Shown here piece after piece: positions 57,073-64,000 of a DNA stretch of 64,000 nt. This DNA is from Amphritea balenae. GTDB lineage: Bacteria; Pseudomonadota; Gammaproteobacteria; Pseudomonadales; Balneatricaceae. The DNA lies in assembly GCF_003858655.1 (NCBI RefSeq), contig NZ_RQXV01000011.1:62001-126000 (forward strand), read 5' to 3'. The notes under the pieces are model-generated. The model ran no database searches and was not told the DNA's origin. It saw only the letters and a list, made by a program, of their open reading frames with translations. The translations under genes and the position numbers were made by a program. Positions within the stretch are counted from its first letter, which is position 1. The number at the start of each line of letters is the position of its first letter.

Positions 57073-57448
57073 CCGCAGGAACCGCCGCGTAAGCAACAAC
57101 TTCACAAAGCATCTCTTCACGGGCCAGACCGGCAACGATCATCGCGGCACGATTAGGGTAAGGTGCTTCAAAGTAGTCTGCGTATACTTTGTTAAATACT
57201 GGCAGCTGGGAACGGTCAGTTACGTAGATCAGTACCTGCGTTACATCGGCCATGGTCAGTTCAGCCGCTTCAATAGTGTGTTTGAAGTTTTCCATGGTCT
57301 GACGTGCCTGAGCTTCGATACCACCCTCAACAACCTGACCTTCAGCATTGATTGGAATCTGTGCAGTGGACAGCTGGCCGTTAGCAATAACAGCCCATTC
57401 CAGTGGAGCCTTAGAAGCGAACAGTTCAGTCTTTACAGCTTGTTTCAT
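57065..57448 (-). CDS. ridA: RidA-family enamine/imine deaminase
   Basis: A 127-residue Rid-family protein that hydrolyses reactive enamine/imine intermediates. The key Arg is in PYPNRAAMIVAGL (~104) and the Glu in CEVVAYAAVP (~119). ANGQLSTAQIPINAEGQVVEGG is typical of the N-terminal half. Its 3' flank is duplicated beyond the yefM-yoeB pair. The nearby amine-catabolism genes may generate its substrates; this is inference. Confidence 0.92.
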   Translation of the reverse strand: MKQAVKTELFASKAPLEWAVIANGQLSTAQIPINAEGQVVEGGIEAQARQTMENFKHTIEAAELTMADVTQVLIYVTDRSQLPVFNKVYADYFEAPYPNRAAMIVAGLAREEMLCEVVAYAAVPAGR

Positions 57449-57485
57449 AGTAATTCACTTTTTAAAAAATATATTTAAAACATAT

Positions 57486-57564
57486 TCACCACTAGGAACA
57501 CTGAGTACATGGAGGAAAACACTTGATAACCCCTTCTCTGTGACCTCTGTGCTCTCTGTGGTAA
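57486..57564 (+). repeat. MITE-like foldback element, short variant
   Basis: Shares the terminal motifs of the longer copies (CACCAC... and ...CTCTCTGTGGTAA) but lacks their core; ~79 bp. Confidence 0.7.
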
Positions 57565-57624
57565 TAAGCTCTTATCAAAATCCTGCCTGCCACATCACTG
57601 GCTACGCAGTAAAACCTAAAGAAA

Positions 57625-57742
57625 TTGTCACCACAGAGGACACTAAGAACACGGAGGAGAAGCTCAAAAGCTTAATTGAAACTTTATAAACATCATTCTG
57701 ATTGTTCAGCAGTTTTCTCTTCTCTATGCACTCTGTGGTAAT
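57625..57742 (-). repeat. MITE-like foldback element, copy 2 (inverted)
   Basis: The reverse complement aligns along its full length with 50826-50946, including the core segments AACTGCTGAACAAT, GATGTTTATAAAGTTT and AAGCTTTTGAGCTT. Confidence 0.88.
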
Positions 57743-57755
57743 CATTTCTCTAAAC

Positions 57756-57786
57756 AAAAAAGCAGCAGCAACAGCCACTGCTTTTT
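57756..57786 (-). terminator. Terminator of the ALDH-dipeptidase-BCCT operon
   Basis: AAAAAGCAG (57757-57765) pairs with CTGCTTTTT (57778-57786); T-run on the minus strand. Confidence 0.85.
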
Positions 57787-57796
57787 CCAGACTTAT

Positions 57797-59377
57797 TTAC
57801 AGACCCTGCTCGTCAGCCATCTTGCGAGCGATCTGCGGTGCCGTCCAAAGGGATGGCAGCAATACCAGGGATACCGGTACAGCAGTCACTACGATGAAGG
57901 ATTGCAGAGCTGAGATACCACCGGAACCGATAGAGATCAGCAATGCAGCAACTACACCCATCATGATGCCCCAGAACACACGTACAGACGCCTGTGGATG
58001 GTCAGTACCAGTCATTACCATAGAGACCGCATAAGTCATGGAGTCACCGGTAGTAGCTACAAAGATAGTGGTCAGGATCAGGAACAGTACCGAGATAAAG
58101 AAGCCCATCGGCAGTTGCTCAGTAATCGCTAACAGTGCCGCAGGCAGATTGAATCCTGTGAACGGCTCAGAGATAACCCCTGGAGTCGCCAGTTCGTATG
58201 CCAGACCGCTACCACCTACGATAGTGAACCAGAAGCAGGTGATAACCGGCGCTACAATCGAGATCAGCAGTACCATTTCACGGATAGTACGACCCTTAGA
58301 AATACGCGCAACAAACATCGCCATCAGCGGACCGTAACCCAGGAACCAACCCCAGAAGAATACTGTCCACCAGTCCAACCAGGCTGGGCTGGCACGGAAA
58401 GTTGCCATAGGGATGAACTGATCAAGATAGATACCGAAAGAGTGCAGGTAACCATCAATGATGAATGCCGTAGGGCCAAAGATCAGGATGAAGGCCATCA
58501 GGACAACCGCAAGAATAACGTTAGCACGGCTAAGAATCTGAATACCTTTAGTGACACCGCTTACCGCAGAGATGGTGTAGATACCGATCAGGCCGACCAG
58601 AATCATCACCTGAGTCATATAGGTATTAGGAATGCCAAACAGTTTTTCCAGACCGAAGCTTACCTGCAGGCCCAGAAAACCGATCGGCCCCACAGTACCG
58701 GCAACAACCGCCAGTACACAGCTTGCATCAACGATCGCACCCAGAGGACCGGTCATCACCTTGTCACCAAATACCGGGTACAGCAAAGTACGGGGTTTCA
58801 GCGGCAGACCTTTTTCATAGTGCAGGTACATGAATACAATACCGGTCAGACTACCCAGGATAGCCCAGGCCAGAAAGCCCCAGTGCATGAAGCTCTGTGC
58901 CAGCGCGTTGTAAGCCGCATCAACAGAACCCGCTTCCGTACCCGCAAACAGCGGCGGAGCTGAAGTGAAGTGCGCCATCGGCTCAGCCGCGGCCCAGAAC
59001 ACACCACCACCGGCAAGCAAGGTACACATGATCACTGAGATCCATTGGAAGGTTGGCATTTCTGGCGCCTTTACACCACCCAGCACCACAGACCCGGTAC
59101 GACCGATGGTCAGGAACAAACCAATGACAAAGGTCAGTAGTAACAGAACTTGCCAGTAAGCACCGAAATACTTGGTTGAAGTTGCGAATGCAGTGTTAAC
59201 CCAACCTGACATCATTTCGATGTCATACAGGGCAAATACTGCAAACAAGACCAGTACACCACCACTGATCAGAAATACCGGCAGGTCGACACCCGCTAAG
59301 AATTTTTTATCGGCCATAGAAGCCTCGGGATTTGCTGTCTGTTGTCCGGCAACAGCAGCTTGCGTTGTGTTACTCAT
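57797..59377 (-). CDS. BCCT-family betaine/carnitine/choline transporter
   Basis: A 526-residue carrier with 12 hydrophobic segments. The BCCT signature lies in the centre: TFRASPAWLDWWTVFFWGWFLGYGPLMAMFVARISKGRTIREM, with the aromatic Trp box (shown here as W-x-x-W-W-x-F-F-W-x-W). A ~25-residue hydrophilic N-terminus precedes the first helix. It should import a quaternary ammonium compound such as betaine. Last in a minus-strand operon with a dipeptidase and an aldehyde dehydrogenase. Confidence 0.93.
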   Translation of the reverse strand: MSNTTQAAVAGQQTANPEASMADKKFLAGVDLPVFLISGGVLVLFAVFALYDIEMMSGWVNTAFATSTKYFGAYWQVLLLLTFVIGLFLTIGRTGSVVLGGVKAPEMPTFQWISVIMCTLLAGGGVFWAAAEPMAHFTSAPPLFAGTEAGSVDAAYNALAQSFMHWGFLAWAILGSLTGIVFMYLHYEKGLPLKPRTLLYPVFGDKVMTGPLGAIVDASCVLAVVAGTVGPIGFLGLQVSFGLEKLFGIPNTYMTQVMILVGLIGIYTISAVSGVTKGIQILSRANVILAVVLMAFILIFGPTAFIIDGYLHSFGIYLDQFIPMATFRASPAWLDWWTVFFWGWFLGYGPLMAMFVARISKGRTIREMVLLISIVAPVITCFWFTIVGGSGLAYELATPGVISEPFTGFNLPAALLAITEQLPMGFFISVLFLILTTIFVATTGDSMTYAVSMVMTGTDHPQASVRVFWGIMMGVVAALLISIGSGGISALQSFIVVTAVPVSLVLLPSLWTAPQIARKMADEQGL

Positions 59378-59476
59378 TTTAGTCTCCTGACGGATCTTTA
59401 TATTTATTGTTTTCAGGCGTAGTTATAGAGTGAACCGGACTCTCATCAGTCCACTCCATAGCGGTTTAAAATTTGA

Positions 59477-60475
59477 TTATTGCGGCTTCAAACCTTGTTC
59501 AAGGAAATTCAACCAGTTCAGGCCCATGATCTTTGCCACGTCTTCATTGCTGAAGCCCCGTGCCAGCAGACCATTGGTCAAGTTAGGGAAGTCACGGCTA
59601 TCGCGGAACCAGGACAGTGGACGTGGCCAGTCGGCATTCGCCTTCGAACCTTCACCGTAATCCATGGATTTCGACCAGCGCCCATTACGCATCCACTCCA
59701 GAATCGACAGCGGCTGTTCCTGACACAGATCAGTACCGATACCAATCTGATCAATACCCATCAGATCAGCGGTACTGGCAACCATGTCGCAGAAATCTTC
59801 CAGGGTGCAATCCGGACCGTTCTTAAGATGGAACGGGTACAGACTGAAGCCCAACAGACCACCGGACTCGCCCAACGCCTTCAGTACCTTGTCGGACTTA
59901 TTGCGCTTAGCTTCGTGGAAGCTCAGTGGATTCGCATGGGAGATCACAATTGGACGCTCAGAAATATCTATCGCATCCAGTGTGCTGCGCTCACCACTGT
60001 GGCTCATATCGATAATCATGCCGACCCGGTTCATCTCTTTGATCGCCTGGCGACCAAAACGGGTAACACCGCTATCTTCAGCTTCGTAGCAACCACAAGC
60101 TAGCAGGCTCTGGTTGTTGTAGGTTAGCTGCATGATCATCAGGTTCAGCTCGCGCATCACCTCGACCATACCGATATCATCTTCGATCGGAGAGCAGTTC
60201 TGCGCCCCGAACATGATGCCTACTTTGCCCAGCTGCTTCGCCAGACGAATATCTGCTGCACTTCTGACCGGCATGATCAGATCACTGTTCATCTCAAAGT
60301 GACGGTTCCACTCGGAGATGCGCATCAGGGTTTCACGAATCTGTTCGTGGTAAACGATGGTGGCATGCACCATCGTTACCCCGCCTTCGCGCAGCTGTTC
60401 GAAGATCTTACGGTTCCAGTTAGAGTACTGGAGCCCGTCGATCACGATCATGTCGTTGTGTAGTTCGTTATGCAT
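59477..60475 (-). CDS. M19-family (renal-type) dipeptidase
   Basis: A 332-residue TIM-barrel metallodipeptidase. Visible features are MFGAQNCSPIEDDIG, LMIMQLTYNNQSLLACGCYEAEDSGVTRFG, DMSHSGERSTLDAI, VISHANPLSFH and IGIGTDL. A homologue (PA5396) sits beside the dimethylglycine-demethylase genes of Pseudomonas aeruginosa, but its substrate there is unknown. 99 bp upstream of the BCCT gene, 40 bp downstream of the ALDH gene. Confidence 0.92.
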   Translation of the reverse strand: MHNELHNDMIVIDGLQYSNWNRKIFEQLREGGVTMVHATIVYHEQIRETLMRISEWNRHFEMNSDLIMPVRSAADIRLAKQLGKVGIMFGAQNCSPIEDDIGMVEVMRELNLMIMQLTYNNQSLLACGCYEAEDSGVTRFGRQAIKEMNRVGMIIDMSHSGERSTLDAIDISERPIVISHANPLSFHEAKRNKSDKVLKALGESGGLLGFSLYPFHLKNGPDCTLEDFCDMVASTADLMGIDQIGIGTDLCQEQPLSILEWMRNGRWSKSMDYGEGSKANADWPRPLSWFRDSRDFPNLTNGLLARGFSNEDVAKIMGLNWLNFLEQGLKPQ

Positions 60476-60515
60476 GGCAATACCTCCAGGCCTAAGTTCG
60501 TAACAAGTTCAAACG

Positions 60516-61961
60516 TTAGGCGCTGATGTAGGTTGTCTTCACAACGGTGTAAAACTCTTTGGCGTAAGTTCCCTGTTCACGTGGGCCAAAGCTGGAATCC
60601 TTACGACCACCGAACGGTACGTGGTAATCAGTACCTGCCGTTGGCAGGTTAACCATCACACAACCGGTCTTAGCGTTACGCTTGAAGTCAGTCGCATATT
60701 TCAGAGACTGAGTACAGATACCACCGGTCAGACCGAAGTTAGTATCGTTCAGAGTCGCCAGCGCTTCATCGTAATCCTTAACCTTGATAACACAGGCGAT
60801 CGGCGCGAACGCTTCTTCCCGGTTGATGGTCATAGCATTAGTGGTTTCAGTGAACAGTGCAGGCTGCATGTAGTAGCCTTCGGTCTCTTCAGTCAGTACT
60901 TCACCACCACATACCAGGTTGCCGCCCTCTTTCTTAGCAAGCTCCAGGTATTCCAGGTTCTGTTCCATCTGACGGGCATCAGCAACAGCACCGATATTTA
61001 CGCCAGCTTTCAGCGGGTGGCCGACGACCAGCTTCTTCATGCGTTCAACCATCGCTTCAACAAAGCGATCGTGAATACCTTCAGTAACGATCAGACGGGA
61101 AGAAGCAGTACACTTCTGACCGGTACCGCCGTAAGCACCGCCTACAGCACACTCAACCGCGTTCGCCAGATCAGCGTCATCCAGTACAACCAGGGCGTTC
61201 TTGCTACCCATCTCCAGCTGACACTTAACCAGGTTTACAGCAGTCGCTGCAGCAACCTTACGACCCGTTTCCAGAGAACCGGTAAAGGTCAGTGCATTGA
61301 TACCACGGGAGTTAATAAGCACATCACCCACTTCTGCACCCGGACCCATTACCAGGTTAAAGGTACCAGCAGGCAGACCCTGACGAGAGATAATTTCAGT
61401 AAGCGCCCATGCAGATGCAGGCACCTGGTTAGCAGGCTTCCATACAACAGCATTACCGAATGCCAGTGCCGGTGCAATTTTCCAGGCACCTGTCGCCGTC
61501 GGGAAGTTCCAAGGCGTGATGATACCTACCACACCAACCGGCTCGCGACGGGTTTCAATTTCAATACCCGGACGTACAGATTCAGCGGTTTCACCCATCT
61601 GACGCAGAACTTCTGCTGCGTAGTAATGGAAGAACTGACCTGAACGATAAGTTTCACCAGCGCCTTCGGCCAGCGTCTTACCTTCTTCACGGGCCAGCAG
61701 TTCACCCAACTCATCTTTACGGGCAATCAGCTCATCACCAATCGCCATCAATACTGAATAACGCTGTTCCAGACCACTCTTCTGCCATTCTAGCTGGCCC
61801 GCTGTAGCTGCAGCGATAGCCGCTTCAGTCTGAGCCTTGTCAGCCTGAGCATACTGACCGATCACATCGCTGGTATCGGCAGGGCTGATATTTGCCACGT
61901 TGCCTTTGTTACCTTCGACCCACTCACCTGCAATGTAATTACGAAAAACTGAATCAGACAT
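60516..61961 (-). CDS. NAD(P)-dependent aldehyde dehydrogenase
   Basis: A 481-residue ALDH with Glu base E250 (CQLEMGSKN) and nucleophile C284 (GQKCTASSR). ITPWNFPTATGAWKIAPALAFGNAVVWKPA is the nucleotide-binding core. It resembles the alpha-ketoglutarate-semialdehyde and related dehydrogenases rather than BetB. First gene of the operon with the dipeptidase and BCCT transporter, and divergent from a LysR regulator. Confidence 0.94.
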   Translation of the reverse strand: MSDSVFRNYIAGEWVEGNKGNVANISPADTSDVIGQYAQADKAQTEAAIAAATAGQLEWQKSGLEQRYSVLMAIGDELIARKDELGELLAREEGKTLAEGAGETYRSGQFFHYYAAEVLRQMGETAESVRPGIEIETRREPVGVVGIITPWNFPTATGAWKIAPALAFGNAVVWKPANQVPASAWALTEIISRQGLPAGTFNLVMGPGAEVGDVLINSRGINALTFTGSLETGRKVAAATAVNLVKCQLEMGSKNALVVLDDADLANAVECAVGGAYGGTGQKCTASSRLIVTEGIHDRFVEAMVERMKKLVVGHPLKAGVNIGAVADARQMEQNLEYLELAKKEGGNLVCGGEVLTEETEGYYMQPALFTETTNAMTINREEAFAPIACVIKVKDYDEALATLNDTNFGLTGGICTQSLKYATDFKRNAKTGCVMVNLPTAGTDYHVPFGGRKDSSFGPREQGTYAKEFYTVVKTTYISA

Positions 61962-62092
61962 ATAAACCTCCTGAATGTAGATGGATCAATAGTAAGCCCT
62001 GTGCTTTAATAAAAATAATTAATAAAAAATATCTCGCGATAAGGTTTTCTTATTTAGAAACAGAATCGCCCGGAACTACTGCTGGGGACGTT

Positions 62093-62992
62093 ATGCTGCC
62101 GGAATTTAAAATCGCTCAACTACGCCACTTTGTCTGGGTTGCCGAACTTAAAGGTTTTCATGCTGCGGCTGAAAAAGCCCATCGTACTCAGCCGGCTATC
62201 TCTCTCTCAATCCGGGATCTGGAAAATAAGTTAGGCGAAGCACTGTTCGAAAAACGCAATGCTAAAACAGCCAAAACCGAGCTGACCCCTTTTGGGCAAC
62301 ACTTCCTGCCTAAAGCTAAAGAGCTGATCGAACACCACGACCGTATCTCGAAAGATATGACTTTGTTGGCTGAGCATAAGACCGGTCACCTACGATTAGC
62401 ATCGGTGCCTTCTATTGCCAGCCAGGTATTACCCGAGTTGTTACTGGAGTTTGTTAACGATACCCCGGAACTACATATCAGCTTCTTTGATGATAACTCC
62501 GACGCGGTTTATCGGATGGTTGAAAACCAGCAGGTGGATTTTGGCATTGCTCATCTGTTCCATGAACAGGAACACAGTGATAAGAGCTTTATACCAATCT
62601 GGGAAGATCAGATCGGCGTGGTCTGTCCCAAAGACCACCCGCTGGCTGCGCATAAAGAGTTGCACTGGAAAGAACTACGTAAGCACCGCTTAATAAGCAA
62701 CGGTACTTCTCGCCTACTTGAAGACAGCGAAGCCAGCCCGCTGCTGGGTCACTCCCAGTTTTATATCTCTAATATGATCTCGCTGATTGCGATGCTGGAA
62801 GCCGGCTTCGGAGTGACTACACTGCCCCGTTACGCCGTGCCTAAAGATAGTGAGACCTTGTGTTTTATCCCGCTAAGCACACCCACAGTTGTACGTCGAA
62901 TAGGTATTGTTAAGCTAACAAATAAGTCTCTCACCCCTCCGGCACAAGCACTAGTGGACTTCATTCTGGCTCGCAATAATTCAGCAGAATAA
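62093..62992 (+). CDS. LysR-family transcriptional regulator
   Basis: A 299-residue LTTR. ATG 62093 (MLPEFKIAQLRHFVWVAELKGF) follows GGGGACG; longer forms would add an unrelated N-terminus. The helix-turn-helix is AAAEKAHRTQPAISLSIRDLENKLGEALFEKR. The effector domain (~90-290) is complete. Divergent from the ALDH operon (131 bp between starts), which it probably controls. Confidence 0.94.
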   Translation: MLPEFKIAQLRHFVWVAELKGFHAAAEKAHRTQPAISLSIRDLENKLGEALFEKRNAKTAKTELTPFGQHFLPKAKELIEHHDRISKDMTLLAEHKTGHLRLASVPSIASQVLPELLLEFVNDTPELHISFFDDNSDAVYRMVENQQVDFGIAHLFHEQEHSDKSFIPIWEDQIGVVCPKDHPLAAHKELHWKELRKHRLISNGTSRLLEDSEASPLLGHSQFYISNMISLIAMLEAGFGVTTLPRYAVPKDSETLCFIPLSTPTVVRRIGIVKLTNKSLTPPAQALVDFILARNNSAE

Positions 62993-63370
62993 CCCCCTGA
63001 AATAAATAAAAACGCGAGGGCTGCCCCGGTGCAGCACCTCCACAGCTATAGAAAAAATAATGGTTTGACCCTGCTTGATAAGTTTCACTTATTAAGCGAT
63101 ATAACCTTTTGATTTGTGTGCTATCCGCTTTCTGCCCCATGATAAGTGCCATACAGGAAGGTAAGGCGAGCTAACAGGTCCTGATTCTGATCCACATCCA
63201 GATCTGAGCCATACTTAGCTAATAAGCGTATCAAATAACTTATTCCTTCCTCGTATGGCTCTGCATATAACCATTACAAACGAAGCCCGCAGAGCAAATT
63301 AAACATGAGGTTTCGGACGCATCTGTGCTGTACACCCGAAGATGTGCTGTTAAAAATGAGGATAACAATA
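62993..63370. other. 378-bp region between the lysR gene and the next gene
   Basis: Holds a GC-rich hairpin (63014-63041) whose only T-run is on the minus side, and a spaced inverted repeat GAGCCATAC (63206-63214) / GTATGGCTC (63253-63261). It also has a direct GTGCTGT repeat (63324-63356 region). No gene is visible in it. Confidence 0.6.
63206..63261 (+). promoter_or_regulatory. Spaced inverted repeat upstream of the last gene
   Basis: Two 9-bp perfect half-sites separated by 38 bp, ending 109 bp ahead of the start at 63371. The spacing fits a regulator binding two sites or a long hairpin. Confidence 0.4.
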
Positions 63371-64000
63371 ATGACCACGCCAGCTGCTATAAAAGCTGCC
63401 CTTCGCGGCGACAATGCACTGCCGCTGCGACCAATCAATCAGGTAATGGACCTGGAACGACTGGGCGCAATTCACCAGAGCCGACTTAGCTTTATGCGTA
63501 CACTGGTACGCCGGATTATGCGTGAGCGCTGGCAGATCGAACCTGCTCGCTTTGAGCTGGATGATCAGGGCTACGGCACCGTCATCTATGAGATCAAAAC
63601 ACCGAATAAGCTGTACAATTTTGTGCTGTTTTCCGATTACCTTTCCCCGGATGAGCGTAACGACCGGGTTATCGCCACCAAATGGGACCTGACGATGGCC
63701 CTGGTAGATGGTGAAGTTGATGATATCTATCTGGAAAAACTGCGTCAGAATGTACCTAAACAGGAAGCCGGCCGGGTTGATGCACGGGTATTCGTTCTGT
63801 CTCGTGCCAACCGTAGCGCCCGTAACTTTGACTATGTAGTCGATCAGCTTGCCAATGGCAAACAGCCTGATGTGGCTCAGATCGCAAAAGTAGGTTACCT
63901 GTACCGCACCACCGCCGTATACGGCAGCGGTAAGCTGGGCATGGCTGACTGGGAAAAAGTGGCCAGCCGTCACGCTGATTTCGCCCGCCCTTTCGCAGCC
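63371..64000 (+). CDS. Conserved unknown protein, 5' part (210 codons seen)
   Basis: ATG 63371 follows GAGGATAA and the frame is open to the window end. The translation begins MTTPAAIKAALRGDNALPLRP and contains HQSRLSFMRTLVRRIMRERW, GYGTVIYEIKTPNKLYNFVLFSDYLSP, DLTMALVDGEVD, VFVLSRANRSARNFDYVVDQL and VGYLYRTTAVYGSGKLGMADW. I recall similar proteins of unknown function next to dimethylglycine-demethylase genes in pseudomonads. No domain is recognised. The antisense strand is also open here but shows no family features. Confidence 0.85.
   Translation, partial: MTTPAAIKAALRGDNALPLRPINQVMDLERLGAIHQSRLSFMRTLVRRIMRERWQIEPARFELDDQGYGTVIYEIKTPNKLYNFVLFSDYLSPDERNDRVIATKWDLTMALVDGEVDDIYLEKLRQNVPKQEAGRVDARVFVLSRANRSARNFDYVVDQLANGKQPDVAQIAKVGYLYRTTAVYGSGKLGMADWEKVASRHADFARPFAA

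Larger units (their letters stand above)
57449..57796. other. 348-bp intergenic region with two MITE-like copies
   Basis: Contains a short foldback variant (57486-57564), a full inverted copy (57625-57742), and the BCCT terminator (57756-57786). No gene. Confidence 0.75.

Noticed and set aside
1-64000. tRNA or rRNA genes
   Set aside because: I looked in the larger gaps for cloverleaf arms and a TTCGA-type T loop with a matching acceptor stem and saw none; a covariance-model scan would be decisive.

Overview
The window looks like chromosomal core sequence from a marine gammaproteobacterium of the Oceanospirillales type (Amphritea, Neptuniibacter, Marinobacterium or a relative). Gene order and protein types point there: split trpGDC, bioBFHCD with a distant bioA, rpsF-rpsR-rplI-dnaB, guaB-guaA, a BCCT carrier, and FolX. 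This placement is inferred from protein character, not from a search. I see no tRNA, rRNA, CRISPR array, transposase, integrase or phage gene.

Layout. 1-3.1 kb: end of a PHP-domain phosphoesterase gene, yciB, a YciI-like gene, a small OmpA-like protein, and a DsrE-like/rhodanese pair. 3.1-13.5 kb: purine genes purL, guaA and guaB on the minus strand, with mltF, an M14 peptidase and tadA between them. 13.7-18.3 kb: xseA, an M23 peptidase followed by a tandem array of copies of its own 3' end, an FKBP isomerase, an esterase and yjdM. 18.4-24.4 kb: a SprA-like metalloprotease, a small rod-like protein and the biotin operon bioBFHCD. 24.4-28.8 kb: comF, a Na/Pi carrier, trmO and two unknowns. 29-31.9 kb: a complete hvfABCD-type RiPP operon whose precursor carries ten EGKCG motifs. 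32-35.7 kb: SLAC1-like channel, bioA, a methyltransferase and a thioesterase. 35.9-39 kb: dnaB, followed by a 140-bp tandem array of copies of its own 3' end, then rplI, rpsR and rpsF. 39-44.8 kb: a LysR/YdhR divergent pair, OsmC and trpGDC.

45.1-50.7 kb holds YHS and DoxX-like genes, then a tight operon of two different ATP-grasp ligases, an MFS transporter, a DinB-fold protein and an NRDE (TANGO2-like) protein. It has the form of a small-molecule or peptide-forming pathway that I cannot match to a known one. 51-57.5 kb: folX, an NAD(P)-binding protein, a VF530 protein, a TonB-dependent receptor, a truncated globin, a yefM-yoeB toxin-antitoxin pair between two long direct repeats, and ridA. 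57.5-64 kb: BCCT transporter, M19 dipeptidase, aldehyde dehydrogenase, a divergent LysR regulator and the start of a conserved unknown gene. These look like quaternary-amine uptake and breakdown.

The most unusual structural signal occurs at three places. The 3' ends of the M23 gene and of dnaB are repeated in tandem after the stop codon, and in dnaB every difference between the copies is synonymous. The 3' flank of ridA, including its terminator, is duplicated on the two sides of yefM-yoeB. Gene ends used repeatedly as integration sites by elements that bring a replacement end would explain all three. No integrase is present to prove it.
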